Shown here: positions 7,000-14,116 of the stretch, piece after piece
Numbering within the stretch: the stretch's first letter is position 1
How the letters are laid out: each line of letters opens with the position of its first letter
Assembly (NCBI GenBank): GCA_028279625.1
Contig: JANQNM010000107.1
Span: forward strand, 1 to 38,970
Direction: 5' to 3'
Origin: Candidatus Nitrosopumilus sp.
GTDB lineage: Archaea > Thermoproteota > Nitrososphaeria > Nitrososphaerales > Nitrosopumilaceae
Length of the DNA: 38,970 nt
Notes under the pieces: model-generated
The model's input: the letters and a program-made list of their open reading frames with translations, nothing else
The model's database searches: none
Told to the model about the DNA's origin: nothing
Program-made: the position numbers and the translations under genes

Positions 7000-7284
7000 G
7001 TGACTAGATATCACAACAAAAAGTCTGTCGGCCTTACAGCTATCATGGCTCTGTTCGTTCTAATGGCGATGGGAGTCAATGATGTGTTTGGAGATAACGA
7101 ACCAGATAGACTAGTTCACGAGTTTGGAGAACTTCTAGAAGGAGTAGAGACAGAGATTCTAAAGGTCCCAGCAGACACTAGACCTCTAGCTGATACAACA
7201 GACACTATGCAAACAACAAAGATTCTCTCAGACATTGCATATGTTGCATCCTTTGATGAAGTAATTAGAACACAAATTCTCTAA
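7000..7284 (+). CDS. Small exported or membrane-anchored protein
   Basis: The product is 94 residues from a GTG start that lies about 25 bp after a TATA box. A basic N-terminus (TRYHNKKS) is followed by a hydrophobic segment at residues 11-29 (GLTAIMALFVLMAMGV) and then an acidic domain of about 60 residues (VHEFGELLEGVETEI). The segment could be a signal peptide or an anchor; there is no strong cleavage motif, though VFG-D is possible. No known family is recognised. It is followed by about 140 bp of AT-rich DNA before the next small gene. Confidence 0.65.
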   Translation: MTRYHNKKSVGLTAIMALFVLMAMGVNDVFGDNEPDRLVHEFGELLEGVETEILKVPADTRPLADTTDTMQTTKILSDIAYVASFDEVIRTQIL

Positions 7285-7400
7285 AGTACTCGTATTCCCT
7301 AGTGGAAACTAAAGAGTACAAGCATTTTATTTTTCATTAGCCTGTGCTCTGCTCCCAAATTTTTTTTTTCAGAACAAAAGATAAGTGTATAGTAATTTCT

Positions 7401-7407
7401 TTTATAG
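7401..7407 (+). promoter_or_regulatory. TATA box for the 31-codon gene
   Basis: The sequence tttatag is centred about 23 bp before ATG 7427. Correct archaeal promoter spacing in front of such a short frame is the main argument that the frame is real. Confidence 0.5.
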
Positions 7408-7426
7408 AAAATCACACAATTATTTC

Positions 7427-7522
7427 ATGTTAACACAAGAAGACAAAGAATTTGCAGAAAAGGTAGCAAAGTGGGCACAACTAATCGGAATTAATCTAGA
7501 CAGAGATCCTGAGCAGTTGTAG
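7427..7522 (+). CDS. 31-residue miniprotein
   Basis: A short frame starting MLTQEDKEFAEKVAKWAQLI and ending DRDPEQL. It reads as one amphipathic helix plus a short tail. The evidence that it is real is a well-placed TATA-like element, amphipathic rather than random composition, and the start of another short gene only 16 nt after its stop. There is no homology I can name. It could be a regulatory peptide of the downstream gene cluster, which is inference. Confidence 0.5.
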   Translation: MLTQEDKEFAEKVAKWAQLIGINLDRDPEQL

Positions 7523-7538
7523 CATTTGAACACGCATT

Positions 7539-7721
7539 TTGTTAAGTAAAAAATTTGCAAGACAAGCCATGAAATACATAGGACAAACAAAACTACCATA
7601 CGGAATAGTATTTCACTATTCTAATAGCTCTGGAAATGTAGAATCTTGTTTTATTGAAGAGGATTCTACTCAGAGTATTTTTATTGACGGCAAACAAGAA
7701 AAATTTGTTTGCCCTCAATAG
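7539..7721 (+). CDS. Small hypothetical protein upstream of the uracil-DNA glycosylase
   Basis: The product is 60 residues from TTG 7539, or 50 from ATG 7569 (MKYIGQTKLPYGIVFHY). The core looks like a small beta-sheet protein (YGIVFHYSNSSGNVESCF, then TQSIFIDGKQEKFVCP) with two cysteines. Its 3' end overlaps the start of the uracil-DNA glycosylase gene by 13 nt in another frame, indicating translational coupling and possibly a shared role in DNA repair. The family is not recognised. Confidence 0.6.
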   Translation: MLSKKFARQAMKYIGQTKLPYGIVFHYSNSSGNVESCFIEEDSTQSIFIDGKQEKFVCPQ

Positions 7722-8368
7722 TATCTCTAAACAAAAAGATTGCAAGCTGCAAAAAATGTCCAAGGCTTGCAACATACATTCGTGATGTTGCAAAAAACAA
7801 AGTTAGACGTTTCAAAGACGAAAAGTACTATGGCAAACCACTTTCAGGATTCGGAGATGTCAATGCCAAATTACTCATTGTAGGATTGGCCCCAGCTGCT
7901 CATGGAGGAAACAGAACAGGAAGAATGTTTACAGGAGATTCTTCAGGGGACTGGCTTGCAAAAGTAATGCACAAGCATGGATTTGCCTCAATTCCTACCA
8001 GCCAGACCAAAGATGATGGCTTGAGGCTCAAAAATGCCTACATTACAGCAGCAGTCAGGTGCGCACCACCCCAAAACAAGCCTACAAGAGAGGAAATGGA
8101 GACCTGTTTTGGTTATTTGGAGCAAGAAAAGACCATTCTCAAAAATGTGACAACTGTTCTGTGTCTTGGAAAGATAGCATATGATGCTGCCTGCAAACTA
8201 TACAAAGTAAAGCCAGAAAAGTTTGGACACAACAAATTATTCCGATATGATGACATACAGATTCTAACATCTTATCATCCATCAAAACAAAATACACAGA
8301 CTGGCAGACTAACTTGGAAGGATTGGTCTGCAGTATTTGCAAAAGCAAAGAAACTAAGCAATACTTAG
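7709..8368 (+). CDS. Uracil-DNA glycosylase, family 5 (UDGb-like)
   Basis: The product is 219 residues and excises uracil, and in this family other deaminated bases, from DNA in base-excision repair. Four cysteines at residues 14, 17, 118 and 133 (CKKC, VRC, ETC) have the spacing of the [4Fe-4S] ligands of families 4 and 5. Motif A reads GLAPAAHGGNRTGRMFTGD, lacking the Asp/Glu of other families and matching family 5. The C-terminal motif is SYHPSKQN. The start is a TTG overlapping the preceding small gene by 13 nt. The length agrees with family members. It is expected to act in the cytoplasm or nucleoid. Confidence 0.9.
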   Translation: MPSIVSLNKKIASCKKCPRLATYIRDVAKNKVRRFKDEKYYGKPLSGFGDVNAKLLIVGLAPAAHGGNRTGRMFTGDSSGDWLAKVMHKHGFASIPTSQTKDDGLRLKNAYITAAVRCAPPQNKPTREEMETCFGYLEQEKTILKNVTTVLCLGKIAYDAACKLYKVKPEKFGHNKLFRYDDIQILTSYHPSKQNTQTGRLTWKDWSAVFAKAKKLSNT

Positions 8369-8392
8369 ATTCATCAAACTCCTATTGATATT

Positions 8393-8578
8393 ATGAAGAA
8401 ATGTGAATGCAACATGTGTGATTGTCCAAATCAAATTGAGGAATACGGACACAGATTCGAAGAAGCAAATGCAATTGCAGAGGCCAATGCTCAAAGAGAT
8501 CCTGACAAAGTATATTCTATAATTGATAACATTTGTGAGTCATGTGAGAAAGGTCAACATTCAGGACAACCCAGTTAA
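8393..8578 (+). CDS. Small cysteine-rich protein
   Basis: The product is 61 residues. A dense N-terminal cluster (CECNMCDC) gives four cysteines in eight residues, and a C-terminal CESC pair is separated from it by a helical middle (FEEANAIAEANAQRDPD). Six cysteines are enough for a zinc site or a small metal cluster. No signal peptide is present. It follows the uracil-DNA glycosylase gene by 24 nt, so they may be co-transcribed. Its stop overlaps the stop of the convergent gene. The family is not identified. Confidence 0.7.
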   Translation: MKKCECNMCDCPNQIEEYGHRFEEANAIAEANAQRDPDKVYSIIDNICESCEKGQHSGQPS

Positions 8579-9240
8579 GCAAACTGGTATAGTGATTGTA
8601 TTCCATTATAGATTACATTTTTGAGTGTATTTGCTAGATTAACAATGACATTCATCTGTTCTTTGATTATCATGTCTTTGTTTCGAAGCTCATTTTCTAA
8701 TTCGGCAACGCGTTTTTCTAAATTCAAAACTCTATCTGAAACTATTCCATCGTTAAGAAATGAATCAGAAAGATTTGTTTGGATTGGTATGTCTAACATT
8801 ATTTCATGTAGTTTTTCTGATAGAACTTCTTGTCTATCATTATTGCTATATTCCCATAAAGGATCATTGTACAATTCAATACAACCTGAAACCATTTGAT
8901 TATTCTTTTGTAGTCTAAATGTTGCTTCATCTAAAAATTTGTAAGAAGAAAACCAATCATCACATCTCTGTAAATTTTGTATTTTGATCTTGTTCTCGTT
9001 TAGTGTTTTTGTAGTTAAGGGATTTTCAACGTATAGGCTTCGTATTTCAGATGCACATTTTCTTTGGTTTACTGTTTTTTCAGCAGCAGTCATCTCTGAA
9101 TCTTCAGCAATTTTTGCCTCACATGCCAAAATTTCCTGCCTAATTTTCTGTTCTTGATCATCCATACTGATATTTTGTGCGTAAACAGGCACAATTGAGA
9201 CTGCAAAGAATACCATCAGGAGTATAGGCAGATATCGCAT
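8575..9240 (-). CDS. Secreted protein with C-terminal coiled coil
   Basis: The product is 221 residues starting at ATG 9240, chosen because MRYLPILLMVFFAVSIVPVYAQ is a good signal peptide that a longer frame to 9321 would bury. The mature part has several cysteines (ILACEAK, QRKCASE, RCDDW, SGCIELY) and ends in a coiled coil of about 45 residues (LEKRVAELENELRNKDMI), followed by a short hydrophobic tail. No enzymatic motif is seen. It resembles the many small extracytoplasmic thaumarchaeal proteins of unknown role, and oligomerisation through the coiled coil is likely. Confidence 0.75.
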   Translation of the reverse strand: MRYLPILLMVFFAVSIVPVYAQNISMDDQEQKIRQEILACEAKIAEDSEMTAAEKTVNQRKCASEIRSLYVENPLTTKTLNENKIKIQNLQRCDDWFSSYKFLDEATFRLQKNNQMVSGCIELYNDPLWEYSNNDRQEVLSEKLHEIMLDIPIQTNLSDSFLNDGIVSDRVLNLEKRVAELENELRNKDMIIKEQMNVIVNLANTLKNVIYNGIQSLYQFA

Positions 9241-9424
9241 TGAACCTATCATAGATGCTTTGCATATAACCAACACGTAGAAATTATCAGTACGATCTAA
9301 ATACAAAATTTCCAAAATCATAACGATTGAGAGCTGTCACCAAACAACTAATCGTTGATGGTCTTAAGTTCCAATCTAAAATTTAATCAGCAACCTTTAT
9401 TCCAAAACTAGATTCATTAGAATT

Positions 9425-10891
9425 GTGAAAGAGATTATCTTTGTTTTAGCTTTGTTTTCATTATTTCCTGTTGCATTTGCTGATGTTTATCCAGAACTAG
9501 GAATCAAAGTAGAAACTGTAGTAAAGGATCTTAGCATTCCATGGAGTATTGATTGGCTTCCAGATGGAACTGCTCTATTTACTGAGAGAAATGGAAATCT
9601 AAGAATCATACAAAATGGAGAGTTGCAACACGAATCAATACTTTCACTTGGTGTTGGAGGAGTTGAAGGAGGACTGTTAGGAATTGCAGTTGATCCAAAT
9701 TATTCAGAAAATAATTACATCTATCTATACTACACTTACAATGAATTTTTATCAACAATAAACAAAGTTGTCAGATATCAATTTTCAGAGGGAGTAATCA
9801 CCGAGGATAAAGTTCTCATTGATGGAATTCCAGGTGGGCCATTCCACGATGGAGGAAGAATTCAGTTTGGACCAGACGGTAAACTCTACATCACAACTGG
9901 AGATGCAGGAGATCCTAATCTTTCACAAGACTTGAATTCAGTTGCAGGAAAAATTCTCAGAATTAATTCAGATGGAACAATTCCAGATGATAATCCATGG
10001 AATGATTCTCCGGTTTATTCCATAGGACACAGAAATCCTCAGGGAATTGATTGGGATGAGTCAGGGAATTTGGTTGCAACAGAACATGGCCCATCTGGAT
10101 GGAGAGGTTCAGCACATGATGAGGTAAATCTCATAATTCCAGGCTCAAATTACGGCTGGCCAGATGTGATTGGTGATGAAATTCTTGAAGGGGCAATCAA
10201 TCCAATTTTGCATACAGGAGATGATACATGGGCGCCATCAGGTGCAGAGTTTTATGATGGAGATAAAATCCCAGACTGGAGTGGCAAGTATTTTGTTGCA
10301 ACTCTGAGAGGCTCTCATTTGCACATGATTGATTTTGATTTAGAAAACAACAAAGTAAATTCACATGAAAAATTATTCCAAGATGATTTTGGAAGACTAC
10401 GAGATGTCCAAACAGGACCTGATGGTTATCTGTACATCTTAACTAGCAACCAAGATGGAAGAGGATTTCCAAATCCCGGTGATGATAGAATTCTAAGAAT
10501 TGTTCCATTGACTGATGTGATAGATAGTTTCGAGGATTGTGTTGCAGCTGGCAATCCTGTAATGGAGTCTTATCCACGACAATGCAGAACACAAGATGGA
10601 TTACATTTTGTGGAAATAATTTCTCAGATTCCTGAATGGGTTAGAAACAATGCAAAGTGGTGGTCACTAACACAGATTTCTGATTCAGACTTTGCATCAG
10701 TACTAGAGTATCTAATCAAACAAAACATCATAGTTCTCAAAGAAGGAATTACAGTTCAAGGAGATTCCCAATCAAGCATTCCATCATGGCTTAGAGAAAA
10801 TGCAGGTTGGTGGAGTCAAGGATTAATTTCAGATGATGAGTTTGCAAAAAGTATCCAGTGGATGATCAACAACGGATTCATCAAAATTTAG
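9425..10891 (+). CDS. Secreted PQQ-type sugar (aldose) dehydrogenase with C-terminal WW repeats
   Basis: The product is 488 residues from a GTG start with signal peptide ending PVAFA. Residues 25-370 match the soluble glucose/aldose dehydrogenase beta-propeller family: PWSIDWLPDG, the catalytic-site HDGGR (His141), TGDAGDPN, GHRNPQG and EHGPSGWRG. These enzymes oxidise sugars outside the cell using PQQ. A linker with two cysteines follows (EDCVAAGN, RQCRTQDG). Two roughly 37-residue repeats then begin IPEWVRNNAKWW (402) and IPSWLRENAGWW (452), a module common on thaumarchaeal surface proteins. The physiological sugar is unknown. No PQQ-biosynthesis gene is in the window, so cofactor supply is uncertain. 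Confidence 0.85.
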   Translation: MKEIIFVLALFSLFPVAFADVYPELGIKVETVVKDLSIPWSIDWLPDGTALFTERNGNLRIIQNGELQHESILSLGVGGVEGGLLGIAVDPNYSENNYIYLYYTYNEFLSTINKVVRYQFSEGVITEDKVLIDGIPGGPFHDGGRIQFGPDGKLYITTGDAGDPNLSQDLNSVAGKILRINSDGTIPDDNPWNDSPVYSIGHRNPQGIDWDESGNLVATEHGPSGWRGSAHDEVNLIIPGSNYGWPDVIGDEILEGAINPILHTGDDTWAPSGAEFYDGDKIPDWSGKYFVATLRGSHLHMIDFDLENNKVNSHEKLFQDDFGRLRDVQTGPDGYLYILTSNQDGRGFPNPGDDRILRIVPLTDVIDSFEDCVAAGNPVMESYPRQCRTQDGLHFVEIISQIPEWVRNNAKWWSLTQISDSDFASVLEYLIKQNIIVLKEGITVQGDSQSSIPSWLRENAGWWSQGLISDDEFAKSIQWMINNGFIKI

Positions 10892-10902
10892 TTTGTAAAA
10901 TC

Positions 10903-11694
10903 ATGGAAATAAAAGTTGGATGTACTGGTTGGAGTTATCAGGGATGGTCTGGTACATTTTATCCAAAGAAACTCAAAAGTTCTGAATGGCTCAAATACTA
11001 TTCTCAAATTTTTGACATTACTGAAATTAACTCCACATTTTACAAGATACCAACACAAGAGATGGTAAGAAAATGGAATGAAGATACCCCAAGACATTTT
11101 AGATTTACAGCCAAATTTCCATCAATTATTACGCACGAAAAGAGGCTTGAGAGGGTAAATTCTGAGGTTTTCTCTTTTTTGTCTTCACTTGTTCCTATAC
11201 ATGAAAAAGTTTCAGCACTCGTATTACAATTGCCACCATCACTATCATTTGAAGAGGCAAAGCCAAGGTTATCAGAACTCTTCGATTGTTTGCCTGATGA
11301 TTTTCTATATCCAATTGAGGGCAGACATGAATCATGGTTTTCTAGCGAGGCAATATCATTTCTCAAAGAAAATAATCATTGCCTAGTTTGGAATGATGTA
11401 GCAGGAGTAAACAATCCAATGCCAATTACTGCAAACTATCTTTACGTGAGATTGATTGGAGATCGTTCTATTCCAGATTCAGAGTTTGGAAAAGTTACAA
11501 TTGACAGAAAAGATTCGATTGTAAATTGGGCTAAAAGACTAGAAGATATTTCTGATGTGCCACTTGCAATGGTGATGACAAACAATCACTTTGAAGGATT
11601 TGGTCCTGCAACAGCAAACACTTTGAGAGTGCAGCTTGGAAAAAGAGAATTAATCTGGGATGAGAAAAAGCAAAAGACATTAGGAAATTTTTAG
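10903..11694 (+). CDS. DUF72 family protein
   Basis: The product is 263 residues from ATG 10903; the frame is open upstream into the sugar dehydrogenase gene but the ATG begins the family signature MEIKVGCTGWSYQGW. Other DUF72 landmarks are GTFYPKKLK, the EINSTFYKIP strand, FRFTAKFPS and the terminal NNHFEGFGPATA. The family has a TIM-barrel-like fold and no firmly established reaction. It begins 11 nt after the sugar dehydrogenase stop, suggesting co-transcription. It is cytoplasmic by composition. Confidence 0.9.
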   Translation: MEIKVGCTGWSYQGWSGTFYPKKLKSSEWLKYYSQIFDITEINSTFYKIPTQEMVRKWNEDTPRHFRFTAKFPSIITHEKRLERVNSEVFSFLSSLVPIHEKVSALVLQLPPSLSFEEAKPRLSELFDCLPDDFLYPIEGRHESWFSSEAISFLKENNHCLVWNDVAGVNNPMPITANYLYVRLIGDRSIPDSEFGKVTIDRKDSIVNWAKRLEDISDVPLAMVMTNNHFEGFGPATANTLRVQLGKRELIWDEKKQKTLGNF

Positions 11695-11704
11695 AAAACA
11701 GAAA

Positions 11705-11734
11705 TTCTTCAATGTGAAGGGGAGCATTGAAGAA
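11705..11734. repeat. Perfect 10-bp inverted repeat, candidate RNA hairpin
   Basis: ttcttcaatg and cattgaagaa enclose a 10-nt loop rich in G/A, beginning 10 bp after the DUF72 stop. No T-run directly follows, so it is not a classic intrinsic terminator. It could be a 3' UTR hairpin or processing site between convergent genes. Confidence 0.5.
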
Positions 11735-11793
11735 CCTCCGTGAACCATCCAGCCAAACAATAGGATGTACAGTAATTAGGTCGTTTTTGATAT

Positions 11794-12342
11794 TTAAGGC
11801 AACGGAGTAATTTGGCTAGTGCCAAGTCCAATTGCTTCACTAAAGTAATATCCTGACAAAATTGTTCCAGTAGACCAAACACAAGAACCAGCAAATGTAT
11901 ACAACAAGAATTTAGGAATCTTCATTTTCAACAATCCAGCTGGAACTGAAATCATCTCCCTCATTACTGGAACCATTCTTCCCAAGAATACTGCCTTGTC
12001 ACCATACTTTTCAAACCAGACTTCTACTCGTTCTAATTTTTTCTCTGAGATTCTAAAGTGTTTTAGATATCTAATCAGAACAGCTCGTCCTAGTTTGAGT
12101 GCAATAAAGTAAATTGATGATGTTCCAATGGTAGCACCAATTGCGCCAAGAATTATCATTGGAATCAAACCTAATACAGAAATTCCTTGCTGCGATGCCA
12201 AAAATCCAGCAGTTGGAAATACAGCCAAAGTAGGAATTGGCGGAACTACTGTCTCAAGTAGTGCTGCTAGGAAGATTCCCTCATAGAGGTGATCTCCTAG
12301 AAACTCTGTAATCCATACAATAAACGAGTCAAATGGCTCCAT
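11794..12342 (-). CDS. DedA/SNARE-associated (VTT) family membrane protein
   Basis: The product is 182 residues from ATG 12342 (MEPFDSFIVWITEFLG). It has the DedA/VTT pattern: a first re-entrant region with ALLETVVPPIPTLAVFPTAG, a small-residue-rich span GAIGATIGTSSIYFIALKLG, the central FEKYGDKAVFLGRMVPVMRE motif with conserved Gly and Arg, and a C-terminal PAGLLKMKIPKFLLYTFAG. Members are polytopic transporters or flippases linked to lipid scrambling and membrane homeostasis. The gene is convergent with the DUF72 gene. The specific substrate is not deducible. Confidence 0.88.
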   Translation of the reverse strand: MEPFDSFIVWITEFLGDHLYEGIFLAALLETVVPPIPTLAVFPTAGFLASQQGISVLGLIPMIILGAIGATIGTSSIYFIALKLGRAVLIRYLKHFRISEKKLERVEVWFEKYGDKAVFLGRMVPVMREMISVPAGLLKMKIPKFLLYTFAGSCVWSTGTILSGYYFSEAIGLGTSQITPLP

Positions 12343-12414
12343 TTGCTTCTGGCAACGAGATCTCACTAAATTAGTTTACGAGTAAAAAGTCTGGGTGTAT
12401 TTTGTGCCTAAAAA

Positions 12415-12570
12415 TTAACTTCTATTGATGATCTTGATCTTTCTGCTTCGAATTACATCTAGTTCATGCTCTAGTTTTGAAACTTCATCTGAAGATGCTC
12501 CGCTATTGATCTTGGCTCTAATTGCCTTTTCATCTGCTCTTAGTTGCTCTAACTCTTCAGAATCAGCCAC
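12415..12570 (-). CDS. Small coiled-coil protein
   Basis: The product is 51 residues from GTG 12570 (VADSEELEQLRADEKAIRAK). This start is chosen over longer frames because TTTAAATTA on the minus strand is centred about 26 nt before it, and the upstream residues look non-coding. The protein is almost entirely a two-helix charged coil with a G-A-S-S turn (NSGASSDEVSKLEHELD). The function is unknown. A plus-strand ORF over the same region is a shadow. Confidence 0.6.
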   Translation of the reverse strand: MADSEELEQLRADEKAIRAKINSGASSDEVSKLEHELDVIRSRKIKIINRS

Positions 12571-12627
12571 GAGAGTGAAAAAAACCATAGATAATTTAAA
12601 CATAATTGGTACAACCACCAAACAAAA

Positions 12628-13590
12628 TCAAGGTTTTAAAAAAACTTTGAATGTATCAGGTTTTTTTGCATGCTCTAGTGCTTCAGAGAATTTCTCCAAA
12701 GGAAATGTAGAATCGATCATAGAATCAACTGATACAATTCCAGTTGCAAGTGCATCTATTGCTGGTTTGAATAATCCACAACGAGAACCAACTATAGTGA
12801 TTTCATTTATTATTGTTGGAGTCAGATCCAAGTTCTCCCTTGATGCAATTGTTGATTTTAAAATTACAGTTCCACGAGGTCTTACTAGTTTCATAGTGTC
12901 TGAAAATCCAGAGTTGCTTCCAGTGGCTTCTACTACCAAGTCAAAGTTTTGCTCATCACTTTTTTCAATTCCAATCTTTGTTTTGATTTGAAATTTCTCC
13001 AAACTGTCAAGTTTGCTTTTGTGTCTTCCAAAACAAACTACGTCAGGACAAGACAATTTCAAGACTTGCGCAATTAGTTGTGCTAGTCTTCCATCTCCAA
13101 CTATTGCAACTCTCCAACTAGAATCTAGTTTTACTTGTTCTTTGATTTCAAATGCAGCAGCTAACGGTTCAACAAAAACTGCTTGCTCATCAGAAATAGA
13201 ATCAGGTAAGACATGAAGATTTTTTTCTGGAAGGGATAAGAATTCTGCAAATGCACCATTTCTATTCAATATTCCAAGTACGGTTCTGTGAGGACAGTGT
13301 CGCTCCATACCTTTAGAGCAAGCATCACAATTGCCACATCCAGCATTGATTTCACCTACTACTCTTTTTCCAATCAATTCAGAATTTGCAGATTTAACTA
13401 CAGTTCCAACAAATTCATGCCCCAGAATTCCATTATAGGACATGTAGCCTTGCAAAATCTCCAAATCAGTACCACATATGCCTGCCAAATTCACTCGGAT
13501 TAGAGATTCGCCAGGTTTTGGGTCTGGATAGTTTTGTTCATAAACCATCTTTTGTCCATCAAAGTAAGTGGCTTTCACAAAGTTCATCAT
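12628..13590 (-). CDS. Zinc-dependent medium-chain alcohol/polyol dehydrogenase
   Basis: The product is 320 residues of the MDR superfamily, NAD(P)-dependent oxidation of alcohols or polyols. Catalytic zinc ligands are visible as Cys39 in GICGTD and His58-Glu59 in GHEF. Structural zinc is bound by Cys85, 88, 91 and 99 (CGNCDACSKGMERHC). A Rossmann glycine motif (VGDGRLAQ) lies in the middle. The start is either of two adjacent ATGs (13590 or 13587) just after a TATA-like attttaaaat. The protein is slightly shorter than the roughly 340-350-residue norm. It overlaps no neighbour and the substrate is unknown. Confidence 0.88.
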   Translation of the reverse strand: MMNFVKATYFDGQKMVYEQNYPDPKPGESLIRVNLAGICGTDLEILQGYMSYNGILGHEFVGTVVKSANSELIGKRVVGEINAGCGNCDACSKGMERHCPHRTVLGILNRNGAFAEFLSLPEKNLHVLPDSISDEQAVFVEPLAAAFEIKEQVKLDSSWRVAIVGDGRLAQLIAQVLKLSCPDVVCFGRHKSKLDSLEKFQIKTKIGIEKSDEQNFDLVVEATGSNSGFSDTMKLVRPRGTVILKSTIASRENLDLTPTIINEITIVGSRCGLFKPAIDALATGIVSVDSMIDSTFPLEKFSEALEHAKKPDTFKVFLKP

Positions 13591-13669
13591 GATGCATCTA
13601 ATTTTAAAATAATGAAATTTCCAAAAAGCAAAAGCTTGATCTTAAATAATTTAGCAAACTAGAACCATC

Positions 13670-14035
13670 ATGCCAAGAATTTCACACTTTGATATTCCAG
13701 CTGATGATCCAGAAAGAGCACAAAAGTTCTACAAAGAAGTTTTTGATTGGAACTTTGAGAAATGGGATGGACCAATGGACTATTGGTTAGCAAAAACTGG
13801 AGCCGAAGAGCCAGGAATTGATGGAGGATTATCCAAGAGAATGCCAGGACAATTAGGAATGACAAACACGATTAATGTTCCATCAGTAGATGAATTTGCA
13901 AAAAAAATCATGGAAAAAGGTGGTCAGATGATTGTTCCAAAGATGGCACTCCCAAAAGTAGGATGGATTGCACAATGCTCTGATACTGAAGGAAATATCT
14001 TTGGAATCTTTGAGACTGACGAGAAAGCAGAGTGA
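13670..14035 (+). CDS. VOC/glyoxalase-fold protein
   Basis: The product is 121 residues with a glyoxalase/bleomycin-resistance fold: MPRISHFDIPADDPERAQKF opens the first beta-alpha-beta-beta-beta unit, and GWIAQCSDTEGNIFGIFE closes the second. A likely metal ligand is His6, paired with the C-terminal acidic residue of FGIFE. Length and pattern match the single-domain family found across bacteria and archaea, some with enzymatic and many with unknown roles. A TATA-like ttaaataa is centred about 25 bp before the ATG. It is transcribed in the same direction as the surface-protein genes but has its own promoter. Confidence 0.85.
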   Translation: MPRISHFDIPADDPERAQKFYKEVFDWNFEKWDGPMDYWLAKTGAEEPGIDGGLSKRMPGQLGMTNTINVPSVDEFAKKIMEKGGQMIVPKMALPKVGWIAQCSDTEGNIFGIFETDEKAE

Positions 14036-14116
14036 TACCATAGAGTTTTCACGAGATTCAGGCTTGAACTCTGATTTTGTAAAGAAATCTTTGCCTGATT
14101 CAAGAAGAAATTATAC

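Noticed and set aside
12425-12991. 188-residue plus-strand ORF over the coiled-coil gene and dehydrogenase end
   Set aside because: It is antisense to a well-supported zinc dehydrogenase with intact motifs.
14040-14110. Partial inverted repeat tcaggc/gcctga before the surface-protein gene
   Set aside because: There are only six bases per arm with a long spacer, expected by chance in AT-rich DNA.
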